Counted from the first letter of the stretch, positions 41,976 through 51,505 are shown. The stretch is 64,000 nucleotides of DNA from Nitratireductor sp. ZSWI3 (GCF_024655565.1 NZ_JANKOF010000002.1:62001-126000), one strand, 5' to 3'. Numbers and translations: made by a program. The notes: generated by a model from the sequence alone, not told the origin.

Positions 41976-42866
41976 TTGAAGTCAGCTGCGGTCACCGCTG
42001 AACCCGCGCAAATGACGCTACCGCCGCGCAGCAGCGTGCTGGTCGGCCTCATCGGCCGCGGGATACAGCTTTCACGCACGCCCGCCATGCACGAAGCGGA
42101 GGGACGTGCCCAGGGCATAGCTTACGTCTACCGGCTGATAGACGCCGATCTCATGGACGATCCGGCCCCCTCGATCTCGCAGATCGTCCGCTTCGCCGAA
42201 CATTTCGGGTTTTCCGGGTTCAACGTCACGTTCCCCTACAAGCAGGAGATCCTGCCGCTTCTCGACAAACTGTCGGACGCAGCGCAGGTGGTCGGCGCGG
42301 TCAACACGGTGGTGCTGAACGACGGGCGGCGTTTCGGTCACAACACCGATTGCTGGGGCTTTATGGAAAGCTTCCGGCGGGGCATGGCGGGCGCTCCCCT
42401 CGACCGCGTGGTTCAGTTCGGGGCCGGTGGCGCAGGGGCCGCTGTTGCCTATGCCCTCGTCAAGCTGGGCGTGAAGGAGCTTGCGGTGGTCGATTCCGAA
42501 GCCGGACGGGCTGAACGCCTGGCAGAGCGCCTGAATGTCGCCATCGGTGGCTCGGTCCGTGCGGAAACGGACGTTCAGGCAGCCGTCGCCGCCGCCGATG
42601 GGCTGGTCAACGCGACACCTGTCGGAATGGCGCAATATCCCGGCATGCCCTTTCCCGAAGATCTTCTGACATCCCACCACTGGGTGGCCGAGATCGTCTA
42701 CTTTCCGAGAGAGACGCAGCTTCTGCGCCATGCTCGTCGCCTCGGGTGCAAGGTTCTTCCGGGGGTGGGCATGGCGATCGGGCAGGCCGCCCGCGCCTTC
42801 GAGCTTTTCACGGGACGAACGACGGACATAGCCGCCATGGCCAAGCATTTCGAGGCAGCGGCATGA
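41976..42866 (+). CDS. Quinate/shikimate dehydrogenase (AroE-family, catabolic type)
   Basis: A 296-residue AroE-fold enzyme. Substrate site: SRTPAMHEAE (Ser33, Thr35), NVTFPYKQ (Lys89) and NTDCWGF (Asp125). Cofactor site: FGAGGAGAAVAYAL, and after the second strand VVDSEAGRAERLAERL with Asp173 where NADPH-specific AroE has an Arg/Thr motif. Thr in the SxT position and the acidic residue are features of the NAD+-dependent quinate/shikimate dehydrogenases. TTG 41976 follows GGGAGG by seven bases and is preferred over ATG 42012. It opens the catabolic operon. Confidence 0.9.
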   Translation: MKSAAVTAEPAQMTLPPRSSVLVGLIGRGIQLSRTPAMHEAEGRAQGIAYVYRLIDADLMDDPAPSISQIVRFAEHFGFSGFNVTFPYKQEILPLLDKLSDAAQVVGAVNTVVLNDGRRFGHNTDCWGFMESFRRGMAGAPLDRVVQFGAGGAGAAVAYALVKLGVKELAVVDSEAGRAERLAERLNVAIGGSVRAETDVQAAVAAADGLVNATPVGMAQYPGMPFPEDLLTSHHWVAEIVYFPRETQLLRHARRLGCKVLPGVGMAIGQAARAFELFTGRTTDIAAMAKHFEAAA

Positions 42867-42893
42867 GCCAATCATCGCAAAAGGGAGGAAAGC

Positions 42894-43880
42894 ATGAACA
42901 TCACCATCGGTCGCCGCCGGTTCATCATGGGAGCTGGCGTTCTCGCCGCATCCGCCGCCTTTCCGGCACTGGCGCAGGACAAGCCGAAGCTCCGTTTCTC
43001 CGCTGTGTTCTCGGAACAGGATATCCGCGCGGAGATGATGCGGAAATTCGCCGACGCGATCGCCGACGACTTCACCTTTGAAGGCTACTACGGCGGCAAT
43101 CTGTTCAAGCAAGGTACCGAGCTCGTCGCGCTGCAGCGCGGCAATCTCGAGATGGGCAACATTGCGCCGCAGGACATCTCCAAGCAGATCCCGGCCTGGT
43201 CGATCGTGACCGCCGGCTATCTGTTCCGGGACGCGGCTCATGTGAAGACCTTCTTCAACAGCGAGTCCGGCGCCGAGTTGAAGAAAATGGCCGAGGATCA
43301 GCTTGGCGTGAAGATCCTGGGGCCGACCTATTTCGGCGTGCGCCAGGTCGGCCTCAAGCCGGAAAAGGAAATCCGCACCCCGGCCGATCTCGCCGGAGTG
43401 AAGCTGCGCATGCCCCCGGGAGACGCGTGGCAATTCCTTGGCGAGGCGCTTGGCGCCAACCCCACGCCGATGGCTTACGCCGAAGTCTACACTGGCCTGC
43501 AGACCGGCGCGATCGACGGGCAGGATAATCCGCTACCGAATGTCGAGAACATGAAGTTCTACGAGGTCATGTCGCAGATCGTGCTGACCTCGCACCTCGT
43601 CGGCTTCGACCTGCTGACCGTTTCGAAGAAGGTTTGGGACGAAATGGATGCGGACGCCCAGGCCCGCTTCCAGGCGGCGGCGGACGAGGCCATCGACTTC
43701 TCCACGGAAAAGCATCTGACGCGCGAGGCCGAGCTGGCCGACTCCTTCAAGGAGAAGGGCGTCAAGATCTACGAGCCTGACCGGGAGGCCTTCCGCGAGC
43801 ACGTGCAGCAGAAATACCTTGCCTCCGACCTGGCCAAGGACTGGCCGGAAGGTATGGTCGAGAAGATCAACGCCCTTTGA
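42894..43880 (+). CDS. TRAP transporter solute-binding protein (DctP family)
   Basis: A 328-residue periplasmic protein with a twin-arginine-like leader (GRRRFIMGAGVLAASAAFPALAQ) and the DctP pattern: LGVKILGPTYFGVRQVGLKPEKEIRTPADLAGVKLRMPPG, with the conserved Arg that binds a substrate carboxylate, then YAEVYTGLQTGAIDGQDNPLPNV. It would bind quinate or shikimate, given the enzymes on both sides. It lies 27 bases after the dehydrogenase with an AGGGAGGAAAG ribosome site. Confidence 0.92.
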   Translation: MNITIGRRRFIMGAGVLAASAAFPALAQDKPKLRFSAVFSEQDIRAEMMRKFADAIADDFTFEGYYGGNLFKQGTELVALQRGNLEMGNIAPQDISKQIPAWSIVTAGYLFRDAAHVKTFFNSESGAELKKMAEDQLGVKILGPTYFGVRQVGLKPEKEIRTPADLAGVKLRMPPGDAWQFLGEALGANPTPMAYAEVYTGLQTGAIDGQDNPLPNVENMKFYEVMSQIVLTSHLVGFDLLTVSKKVWDEMDADAQARFQAAADEAIDFSTEKHLTREAELADSFKEKGVKIYEPDREAFREHVQQKYLASDLAKDWPEGMVEKINAL

Positions 43881-43945
43881 GTGTCCCGCCGCCGCCGGCA
43901 CGCCGGCGGCGGGCAGGCACCACACGTTCAGCAGGAATGGACCGC

Positions 43946-44461
43946 ATGCCATCCACAACAAGGGTCGGTCTTTGGCTCTACCGCCGGGGAGAAAACCTTC
44001 TGGCGCTCATGCTCGGCGCCATGTTTCTCGCATTCCTGCTGCAGGTCCTGTTCCGGTACGTGCTCAACCTGCCTGTAGGATGGACCAACGAGCTCAGCTC
44101 CATGCTTTGGATCTGGCTCGTTCTCTTCGGCGCCGCCTTTGTCGTGCGTGAAGAGGAGGAGATCCGGTTTGACCTGCTTTACATCTCGGCAGAGCCGCGG
44201 CTTCGCCGCATCATGTTCCTGCTCTCGGCGGTGGTCCTGCTGTTCCTCTACGGATATTCCTTTCCGGCGGTCGTCGACTACGTCACTTTCATGAAGGTGG
44301 AGAAAAGCTCCTATCTCAAGCTGCGCTTCGACTGGGTCTTCTCCATCTACATCGTCTTCGTGCTGGCGGTAATCGCCCGATACATCTGGCTGTCCTGGAA
44401 GGCGCTCACCGGCCGGGATGTCGATGGGGGCGACCCGACGAAGGCGGGCTCCGGCGTATGA
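43946..44461 (+). CDS. TRAP transporter small membrane subunit (DctQ family)
   Basis: A 171-residue protein with four predicted membrane helices: LLALMLGAMFLAFLLQVLFRYVLNLPVGWTNELSSMLWIWLVLFGAAFVVREEEEIRFDLL is the typical DctQ block. It holds the large subunit in the membrane complex. Several in-frame starts exist; ATG 43946 has AGGA nine bases upstream, while ATG 43937 is too close to it. The stop overlaps the DctM start by four bases. Confidence 0.9.
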   Translation: MPSTTRVGLWLYRRGENLLALMLGAMFLAFLLQVLFRYVLNLPVGWTNELSSMLWIWLVLFGAAFVVREEEEIRFDLLYISAEPRLRRIMFLLSAVVLLFLYGYSFPAVVDYVTFMKVEKSSYLKLRFDWVFSIYIVFVLAVIARYIWLSWKALTGRDVDGGDPTKAGSGV

Positions 44462-45759
44462 ATGTCGCCAGCCCATTCTCCCTGTCGCTCGTGGCCATAA
44501 CCGCGCTCGCCTTTTTGGGCCTGCCGATCGGCCACGCCATGATCGCCGGTTCCATTCTCTATCTGATGCTTGCCGGCCTGGACATGGGAACCGTCGCCGA
44601 GCAGCTGCTGAACGGCATGTATTTCAACTACATCATCCTCGCCGTGCCGCTGTTCATCCTTGCCGCCGAGCTGATGAACATCGGCTCGATGACCGACCGC
44701 CTCATGGTTTTCTGCAACGCGGTGGTCGGCCGGTTTCGTGGTGGGCTGGCATACGTCAACATCCTTCAGTCGATCATCTTCGCGGGCATGTCGGGCTCGG
44801 CGATCGCGGATGCCGCCGGAACCGGCAAGATGATGCAACTGCTGATGACGAAGGATCGGAAATATCCGCCGAGCTATGCCGCAGCCCTTACGGCGGCGAC
44901 AGCGGTGATCGGGCCCATCATCCCGCCTTCGATCCCCATGATCATCTACGCGCTCGTTTCCGATGCATCGATCGGATACCTGTTCCTCGCCGGCGTCGTG
45001 CCGGGGCTGCTGATGGCCCTGTCGCAAATGGTCATCGTGTCGTTCGATGCGCGCAGAAAGGGATTTCCCGTCGAGCCTCCCACGCCGCTGCGGGCCCTGC
45101 CGGGCATCACCTGGCGGGCGCTGCCGACGCTGATGATGCCCGTCGTCCTGCTCGGCGGCATCTATTCCGGCATCACCACGCCGACGGAGGCGGCGGCCAT
45201 CGCCGCGGCTTACGCCCTTCTCGTGTCGAGTATTCTCTATCGCAGCGTGAGCTTCGGAGCGTTCTACCGGTCGGTGCTGTCGAGCGCGCGCACATCGGCA
45301 TCCATCGGCATGCTGATCGCCGGTGCGCTGGTCTTCAACTACGTCGTCACGGTGGAGAACATCCCGCAGGCGCTGAGCGCATTCCTGACCGCCCGCGACC
45401 TTTCCCCGACCGGCTTCCTGATCATCGTCAACATCGTTCTCCTGCTGCTCGGCTGCCTGCTGGAGGGCACGACCATCCTTCTGGTCGTGGTGCCGGTGCT
45501 CATCCCCACGGCGCGAGCGCTCGGGATCGACATGGTCCATTTCGGCGTCATGGTCGTCGTCAACATCATGCTCGGCCTCATCACCCCGCCCTACGGCCTG
45601 CTGCTCTTCGTCATGACGCGGATCGCCGACGTGCCCTTGCGCCAGATCGTGCGCGACGTGCTTCCGTTCCTGTGGGCCATGGTGGGCGCGCTCGGCCTCA
45701 TCACCTTCTTCCCCGATCTCGTGCTGTGGCTGCCGAGACTGCTCGGATACAGCGGCTGA
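44458..45759 (+). CDS. TRAP transporter large membrane subunit (DctM family)
   Basis: A 433-residue, about twelve-helix permease with the DctM hallmarks: FLGLPIGHAMIAGSILYLML, MSGSAIADAAGTGKMMQLLM, TAATAVIGPIIPPSIPMIIYAL and LGLITPPYGLLLFV. It moves the substrate using a sodium or proton gradient. ATGA overlap with dctQ. A 21-base gap leads to the dehydroquinase gene, so transport and enzymes are one operon. Confidence 0.94.
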   Translation: MNVASPFSLSLVAITALAFLGLPIGHAMIAGSILYLMLAGLDMGTVAEQLLNGMYFNYIILAVPLFILAAELMNIGSMTDRLMVFCNAVVGRFRGGLAYVNILQSIIFAGMSGSAIADAAGTGKMMQLLMTKDRKYPPSYAAALTAATAVIGPIIPPSIPMIIYALVSDASIGYLFLAGVVPGLLMALSQMVIVSFDARRKGFPVEPPTPLRALPGITWRALPTLMMPVVLLGGIYSGITTPTEAAAIAAAYALLVSSILYRSVSFGAFYRSVLSSARTSASIGMLIAGALVFNYVVTVENIPQALSAFLTARDLSPTGFLIIVNIVLLLLGCLLEGTTILLVVVPVLIPTARALGIDMVHFGVMVVVNIMLGLITPPYGLLLFVMTRIADVPLRQIVRDVLPFLWAMVGALGLITFFPDLVLWLPRLLGYSG

Positions 45760-45780
45760 CCGCCGGAAAGGTAGACGACA

Positions 45781-46227
45781 ATGACCAGCAAGCCGATCTT
45801 CATCCTCAACGGGCCGAACCTTAACCGTCTCGGCAAACGCGAGCCGGAAATCTACGGCACGACGACGCTTGCCGAAGTCGAGGCGATGTGCCGCGAGGCG
45901 GCGGGCGACAGGCCGGTGCGGTTCCATCAGTCGAATGCCGAGCACCAGCTTGTCGACTGGATCCACGAGGCGATCGACGAAGGTGCGGGCATTCTCATCA
46001 ATCCGGCAGGCCTGAGCTTCAGGTCCATCCCGCTGCTCGACGCGCTGAAGATGTTTCCCGGTCCGATTGTCGAGTTCCACATCTCGAAAATCCACCGGCG
46101 CGAGGAGATCTATCACCGCTCGCTCGTCTCCACAGCAGCCACCGCTGTGCTGGCCGGGCTGGGACCGAGCGGCTACGCGCTCGCCGTGAAGGCGTTGATC
46201 GGCATGGTCCGGGAGGGTGAGACATGA
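45781..46227 (+). CDS. Type II 3-dehydroquinate dehydratase-like protein (AroQ family, altered active site)
   Basis: A 148-residue protein with the type II dehydroquinase frame: FILNGPNLNRLGKREPEIYG (Arg20 and Tyr25 present), HQSNAEHQLVDWIHEA, and FHISKIHRREEIY. In the usual enzyme the middle motif reads NPGAYTHTS and the later one HISN; here they are NPAGLSFRS (Arg81 where His is expected) and HISK (Lys103 for Asn). Role in converting 3-dehydroquinate to 3-dehydroshikimate in quinate breakdown is the natural reading, but substrate preference may differ. Overlaps the next gene by four bases. Confidence 0.87.
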   Translation: MTSKPIFILNGPNLNRLGKREPEIYGTTTLAEVEAMCREAAGDRPVRFHQSNAEHQLVDWIHEAIDEGAGILINPAGLSFRSIPLLDALKMFPGPIVEFHISKIHRREEIYHRSLVSTAATAVLAGLGPSGYALAVKALIGMVREGET

Positions 46228-48128
46228 AGACGTCGATCGCCACCGTTTCGATCAGCGGCGACCTGCGCGAGAAGCTGGCGGCGATCGCGGCCGCCGGTTT
46301 CGACGGTGTGGAGATTTTCGAGAACGATTTTCTGGCTTTCGACGGCACGCCCGCCGAAGTGGGCCGCATGATCCGCGATCACGGCCTGGAGATCACGCTT
46401 TTCCAACCTTTCCGCGATTTCGAGGGCCTGCCGGAGCCGCAACGCTCACGTGCCTTCGACCGGGCCGAGCGCAAGTTCGACCTGATGGCCGAGCTCGGCA
46501 CCGACCTGATGCTCGTCTGCTCCAACGTATCGCCGGCGGCCCTTGGCGGCATCGACCGTGCGGCCGCCGATTTCCACGAACTTGGCGAGCGCGCCGCGAA
46601 GCGGGGCTTGAGGGTCGGCTACGAGGCCCTCGCCTGGGGGCGCCACATCAACGATCATCGCGATGCGTGGGAGATCGTGAGACGAGCCGACCACCCCAAC
46701 ATCGGCCTTATTCTCGATTCCTTCCACACGCTGGCGCGCAAGCTCGACGTCGAGACGATCCGCGCCATCCCCGGCGACCGCATCTTCATCGTGCAGCTCG
46801 CGGACGCGCCCTACATGGAGATGGACCTGCTCTCCTGGAGCCGGCACTACCGCAACATGCCGGGCCAGGGCGACCTGCCGGTGATCGATTTCATGCGTGC
46901 GGTGGCAGCCACCGGCTACGATGGGCCGCTCTCGCTTGAAATCTTCAACGACCAGTTCCGCGGCGGCTCGCCCAGGTCGATCGCGGTGGATGGCAAGCGG
47001 GCGCTTCTGAACCTGATGGACCAGGTCCGCCACGCCGACCCTGAGGCGATCGCGATCGACGTGCCCGACATGCCCGAGCGGATCCCGGTGGAGGGGGTGG
47101 AATTTGTCGAGTTCGCTGCCAATGACGAAGAAGCCGGCGAGCTGGGCCAGCTGCTTTCGACCATGGGCTTTGCGCCGCAGGCAAAGCATCGCAACAAGGA
47201 TGTGGTGCTCTGGCGACAGGGGCCTGCCGCGTCCGGCATCAACATCGTCATCAACACGGAGCACGAGGGCTTCGCCCATTCCTCCTATCTCGTCCATGGC
47301 ACGAACGCCTATGCGTTCGGCATCCGTGTCGACGACGCGCAGGCGACTGTGGCGCGTGCCCGCGCGCTCGGGGCCGAACTCTTCGAGCAGAAGCGCGGGC
47401 CGGGCGAGCTGGCCATTCCCGCCATCCGCGGTGTCGGCGGCGGCGTGATCTATTTCATCGACAGAAGCAGCGAGCTTTCGCGCGTCTGGGACATCGACTT
47501 CGCGCCGCTCCCCAAGCGCAAGGTGGCCGACGCGGGCCTCGTCGCGATCGACCACATCGCACAGACGATGAATTATGAGGAGATGCTGACCTGGATCCTG
47601 TTTTACACGGCGATCTTCCGCACCCGGAAATCGCCGATGGTGGACGTGGTCGACCCCGGCGGGCTGGTGCGCAGCCAGGTCATAGAAAGCGAAAACGGCG
47701 CGCTAAGGCTCACCCTCAACGGCGCCGAGAGCCGCAGAACGCTGGCCGGTCATTTCATCGCCGAAAGCTTCGGCTCGTCCGTACAGCACCTTGCCTTCGC
47801 TAGCCGGAACATCTTTGCGAGCGCGGCGGCGATGCGGAAGCACGGCTTCCGCCCGCTGGAGATCTCCCCGAACTACTATGACGACCTGGAGGCGCGGTTC
47901 GGCATCGATGCGGCTCTGTCTCGCCGGCTGCGGTCGCACAACATCCTGTATGACCGGGACGAAGCCGGCGAATATTTCCAGCTTTACAGCACCAATTACG
48001 GCGAGGGCTTCTTCTTCGAGGTGGTCGAGCGCCGCGGTAACTATCGCGGCTACGGCGCCGCCAACGCACCCTTCCGCATCGCCGCGCAGAAGCGGCAGCT
48101 GAGACCAACCGGGATGCCGAAAAGCTGA
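46224..48128 (+). CDS. 3-dehydroshikimate dehydratase fused to HPPD-like domain (QuiC/QsuB-like)
   Basis: A 634-residue two-domain enzyme. Residues 1-270 form a xylose-isomerase-like TIM barrel (GFDGVEIFENDFL, GYEALAWGRHINDH, GLILDSFHTLARKLD, LSLEIFNDQFRGG) that dehydrates 3-dehydroshikimate to protocatechuate using a divalent metal. Residues about 290-625 are tandem VOC modules of the 4-hydroxyphenylpyruvate dioxygenase type (GLVAIDHIAQTM, VQHLAFASRNIF, EGFFFEVVERRG). The same fusion is known in QuiC1 and QsuB. It is last in the operon and links it to the protocatechuate branch, whose genes are not in this window. Confidence 0.92.
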   Translation: MKTSIATVSISGDLREKLAAIAAAGFDGVEIFENDFLAFDGTPAEVGRMIRDHGLEITLFQPFRDFEGLPEPQRSRAFDRAERKFDLMAELGTDLMLVCSNVSPAALGGIDRAAADFHELGERAAKRGLRVGYEALAWGRHINDHRDAWEIVRRADHPNIGLILDSFHTLARKLDVETIRAIPGDRIFIVQLADAPYMEMDLLSWSRHYRNMPGQGDLPVIDFMRAVAATGYDGPLSLEIFNDQFRGGSPRSIAVDGKRALLNLMDQVRHADPEAIAIDVPDMPERIPVEGVEFVEFAANDEEAGELGQLLSTMGFAPQAKHRNKDVVLWRQGPAASGINIVINTEHEGFAHSSYLVHGTNAYAFGIRVDDAQATVARARALGAELFEQKRGPGELAIPAIRGVGGGVIYFIDRSSELSRVWDIDFAPLPKRKVADAGLVAIDHIAQTMNYEEMLTWILFYTAIFRTRKSPMVDVVDPGGLVRSQVIESENGALRLTLNGAESRRTLAGHFIAESFGSSVQHLAFASRNIFASAAAMRKHGFRPLEISPNYYDDLEARFGIDAALSRRLRSHNILYDRDEAGEYFQLYSTNYGEGFFFEVVERRGNYRGYGAANAPFRIAAQKRQLRPTGMPKS

Positions 48129-48161
48129 CGCCGCCGGCGCGCTGCCAAGTGCTGGCGATCC

Positions 48162-48647
48162 TCAAAGCCCGAGTTCGCAGAGACCTGGATGGTCGGCCGG
48201 CCGCGGGCCCTGCGGCCAGTGGAACTTCCGGTCCGCCTCCTTGATGGGAAGGTCATTGATGCTGGCAAAGCGCACCTGCATCAATCCCTGCGGATCGAAC
48301 TCCCAGTTCTCGTTGCCGTAGGAGCGGAACCAGTTGCCGGCATCGTCGTGCCATTCATAGGCGAAGCGCACAGCGATCCGGTTTTCTGCGAAAGCCCACA
48401 GCTCCTTGATGAGGCGGTAGTCGAGCTCGCGCGCCCATTTGCGGGTCAGGAATGCGACGATCTGCGCCCGACCAGCCGGAAACTCGGCGCGGTTCCGCCA
48501 GTGGCTGTCGGGCGTGTAGGCGAGCGCGATGCGCTCGGGGTCGCGGGTGTTCCAGGCGTCCTCCGCCATGCGGACCTTCTGAATGACCGTTTCGCGTGTG
48601 AACGGCGGGAAAGGCGGCCGGCTTTCACTGGTGACTGGCTGTGACAT
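48162..48647 (-). CDS. NTF2-like protein (DUF1348 family)
   Basis: A 161-residue soluble protein: [104 protein letters not shown] is the DUF1348 core, an NTF2/SnoaL-like cone fold. No function is established. It is the third gene of a minus-strand operon, 37 bases after the ferredoxin-reductase fusion, and its end is convergent with the quinate operon. Confidence 0.85.
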   Translation of the reverse strand: MSQPVTSESRPPFPPFTRETVIQKVRMAEDAWNTRDPERIALAYTPDSHWRNRAEFPAGRAQIVAFLTRKWARELDYRLIKELWAFAENRIAVRFAYEWHDDAGNWFRSYGNENWEFDPQGLMQVRFASINDLPIKEADRKFHWPQGPRPADHPGLCELGL

Positions 48648-48684
48648 GTCTCATTCCTTGTGGATAGCTAGGGTGGCTCGCTCC

Positions 48685-50739
48685 TCACGCATCGAGGACG
48701 AGCGGCGCTCCGTCCGGATGCGAGGCTTCCGGCACGGCGCGACAGAGCAGGATCTGTCCGGCGGTGGTTTCCGCGCCCGGCGGTTCCAGATGCGTCGCCT
48801 CACCCGACAGGAGACCGGTGAGACAGGTGCCGCAAGTGCCGGCCCGGCAGCTCGTGTCCGGAAACACCCCGGCAGCCTCCGCCAGCTCGAGCAGCGTACC
48901 GGCGCCCGGTTGCCAGACGGCTTCGACATTCGATCGCCGGAAGCGGACCGCCACGCTGCCACGGGCCGGCGCCTGCACGCCGGCATCCTGTCTCTTCAGG
49001 AGCGAAGCCGAACCGAAAGCTTCCGCGTGGATCCGTGTCTCCGCGACGTTCAGCCCGCGCAGGCCTTGGTGGAGATCGTGCATGAAGCTCGCCGGTCCGC
49101 ACAGATAGAAGTCGTAATCGTCGAACGGAAGAATGCGTTTGAGCAGTTCGACGTCGAGACGTCCCTCGATCTCGAAGTCGCGCTCCTTTTTTACGCCGGC
49201 AGCCGAGCTCAGGAGCCTGATCAGCCGGAAGGAGCCTTCGGCGCCGGCGGCGATCTCCGCCAGTTCGTCGCTGAAGGCACGGTCCTGCCTGTCATGCGCC
49301 GCGTAGAAGAACCAGGCTTGACGCAGCCGTTCGATGCGCCGGCCCTCGAAGAGAAGATGCCGCGCCATTGCCAGGAGGGGCGTGACCCCGATGCCGCCCG
49401 CCAGGAACACCACCGGGCGGCGCGCGGTTGCATCCATCGTGAACCGCCCCGAAGGGCCACGCACCTCGACCAGATCGCCTGGCCGAAGAGCGTGCACCGC
49501 CCGCGAGGCCGGCCCCTGCCGCTTCACGCTAATGCGCAAATGAGGATCCGACGGCGCGGTCGATATCGTGTAGGTGAGGATGCCGGCCGCATGACCTTTT
49601 TTGGACGGCAGCCTCAGGCGCAGATGCTGACCGGCCTTGTGCATCGGCGCGCCGTGCCCGTCTGCCGGCGCGAGGTGGAACGACCGGACGCTGCAGCTCT
49701 CCTCCACCACGCGATCGATGCGGAACGGCCGCCACTGATCCGCGAATTCGGCTGTCTTCAACCGGGCTTCCGCCTGCGCCCACGATCCGGTCATGCGGGA
49801 GAATGGCGACAGCCCATCCTCGTGCCCGCTCCATCTGAGCCTGGTCGCCGCGGCGCGGTAGACGATCCGGCGCGGCCGGAAGGTCCACAGACGCTCGCTC
49901 CCCTGAAAGGCATCGGTCTGCGGGCCCTCCAGAACCACCTGGGCATCGCCTGCAAGCTGCAGAAGGTCTCCGGTTTCAAAGTCGATGAACAGCAATCCTG
50001 CCTTGCCGTTTTTCAGGATGTTGCCCAGCGTGTTGAAGTGATGGTTTCCGGCGAAGTCCGGGATGCTCAGGCAGCCGTTCTCGTCGATACGAACGAAGCC
50101 GGGCTTGCCGCCGCGATGGGAAACATCGACCTGTCGCTCGCCGTTCTCGAGATCGACGTAGCTCGCAACGAAGAATGTGTCGGCGGCCAGGATGATCTCG
50201 CGCGCCCGCCGATCGAGCCGTCGCGACTCCACCGCCTGGGGAGGCGGACCGGCAACCTCCGGCACGAAGCGGAAATCGCGGAGCTGGATGTATTTCGGGC
50301 AGTTGCCGAAACTGTGCTCCACCCTCACCGTAAAGCCTTCCGGCCCGCTTCTGGCAAGGCGACCGTTCATGCGGTTGCGGCGGCGGGTGTGAAGCTCGAT
50401 GCCGAGCAGACCGAGGCTGGCGCCGTCTTCCATGCCGGTGTCGGCGGGGTCGGCCGCCTCGCGCGCCGCACGCACTCGAAGACTCTTCGCATCGGGCGAC
50501 CCCACGAAACCGGGATCGCCCGTCGCCAGCGTTGCCCAGACGTCCCCCACAGGGTCCACCGCGCCGATGAGAATGAACGGCAATTGGGCGAAGAACGCGC
50601 GGTGCTGGTCGGGCATGTGGTCGCGGACGACCCTGCGCCCGACCGCATCCATCCTTTCGGCGGCGCCGATGTGCCGCTGCAATTCCAGTTCGCCTTCATG
50701 AAACGGCGAAGCCGGCTTCTCGACCTGATCAGGAGCCAT
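48685..50739 (-). CDS. PNPOx-like / FNR-type reductase / 2Fe-2S ferredoxin fusion protein
   Basis: A 684-residue fusion. Residues about 45-310: pyridoxamine-phosphate-oxidase-like split barrel (HRAFFAQLPFILIGAVDPVGDVWATLATGDPGF, NHHFNTLGNILKNGKAGLLFIDFE). About 340-440: flavin reductase barrel (LTYTISTAPSD). About 445-580: NAD(P) site (VVFLAGGIGVTPLLAMARHLL, DFYLCGPASFMHDL). About 600-684: ferredoxin with SCRAGTCGTCLTGLL ... ILLCRAVP. It could carry electrons from NAD(P)H to flavin in the first domain. The physiological acceptor is unknown. It lies between GST and NTF2-like genes with short gaps. Confidence 0.88.
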   Translation of the reverse strand: MAPDQVEKPASPFHEGELELQRHIGAAERMDAVGRRVVRDHMPDQHRAFFAQLPFILIGAVDPVGDVWATLATGDPGFVGSPDAKSLRVRAAREAADPADTGMEDGASLGLLGIELHTRRRNRMNGRLARSGPEGFTVRVEHSFGNCPKYIQLRDFRFVPEVAGPPPQAVESRRLDRRAREIILAADTFFVASYVDLENGERQVDVSHRGGKPGFVRIDENGCLSIPDFAGNHHFNTLGNILKNGKAGLLFIDFETGDLLQLAGDAQVVLEGPQTDAFQGSERLWTFRPRRIVYRAAATRLRWSGHEDGLSPFSRMTGSWAQAEARLKTAEFADQWRPFRIDRVVEESCSVRSFHLAPADGHGAPMHKAGQHLRLRLPSKKGHAAGILTYTISTAPSDPHLRISVKRQGPASRAVHALRPGDLVEVRGPSGRFTMDATARRPVVFLAGGIGVTPLLAMARHLLFEGRRIERLRQAWFFYAAHDRQDRAFSDELAEIAAGAEGSFRLIRLLSSAAGVKKERDFEIEGRLDVELLKRILPFDDYDFYLCGPASFMHDLHQGLRGLNVAETRIHAEAFGSASLLKRQDAGVQAPARGSVAVRFRRSNVEAVWQPGAGTLLELAEAAGVFPDTSCRAGTCGTCLTGLLSGEATHLEPPGAETTAGQILLCRAVPEASHPDGAPLVLDA

Positions 50740-50781
50740 GACGGGACGTCCTCGAGGGGGCAGATTCGGTGCCGCCTGCCG

Positions 50782-51396
50782 CTAAAGCGCGGCGAAGCCG
50801 ACAGGGGTTTCGTGGAACGGCACGAAACCGGGCAGCGCCTCGATCCGCTTCAGCCACGATGCGACATTGCCGTAGGCAGTGAGATCGACATTGCCTTCCG
50901 GCGCGCGGGCCACGTAGCTGTAGAGCGCGAGATCGGCGATGGTCGGGTTCGTTCCGACCACCCAAGTGCGCTCCTGCAGTTCGGCGTCGAGGATTTTCAG
51001 GATGGAATGGGCGCGCGTGATGACTTCTTCCGCATCGAACTTCGCCCCGAAGACCGTGATGAGGCGCGCCGCTGCCGGGCCAAAGGCGATCTGGCCCGCC
51101 GCGACCGACAGCCAGCGCTGCACAGCGGCCGCTCCGGCAGGTTCCTCGGGCAGCCAGTCCGTCAGGCCGAGCTTCTTCGCCAGATAGACCATGATGGCGT
51201 TGGAGTCGGGAACCAGAACGCCATCGTCGTCGAGCAGCGGCACCTGGCCGAAACGGTTCAGCTTCAGATAATCCGCCGATTTGTGCGCCCCCTTGGCGAG
51301 ATCGAGTTCAACCAGTTCGACCTCGATTCCGACGAGCGAACAGAACAGCCGCGCGCGGTGCGAATGACCGGACAGGGGGTGGTGATAGAGTTTCAT
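50782..51396 (-). CDS. Glutathione S-transferase
   Basis: A 204-residue GST: N-terminal thioredoxin-like domain ([61 protein letters not shown] with the cis-Pro and glutathione-binding Asp-Ser) and an all-helical C-terminal domain ([21 protein letters not shown], the N-capping box). It is the first gene of the minus-strand operon and faces a LysR gene 109 bases away. The coupled reductase fusion suggests a detoxification role. Confidence 0.9.
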   Translation of the reverse strand: MKLYHHPLSGHSHRARLFCSLVGIEVELVELDLAKGAHKSADYLKLNRFGQVPLLDDDGVLVPDSNAIMVYLAKKLGLTDWLPEEPAGAAAVQRWLSVAAGQIAFGPAAARLITVFGAKFDAEEVITRAHSILKILDAELQERTWVVGTNPTIADLALYSYVARAPEGNVDLTAYGNVASWLKRIEALPGFVPFHETPVGFAAL

Positions 51397-51505
51397 GGCA
51401 AGGCCTCTTCATCGATTGAGCTAGACCGCGCCACATATTGTTTATTTCAAAAAAATGATGAATAGACATTCTGAGAAATGGATCATTCCCGGTTTTGGAA
51501 TAAAA

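Noticed and set aside
44347-46116. 589-codon minus-strand frame opposite dctM
   Set aside because: Translation is dominated by His, Asp, Arg and Gln as expected from the complement of a membrane protein gene.
48583-51465. Open frame of 960 codons on the plus strand opposite the GST/reductase operon
   Set aside because: Spans three real minus-strand genes and their gaps, has Arg/His/Gln-rich nonsense composition and no family motif.
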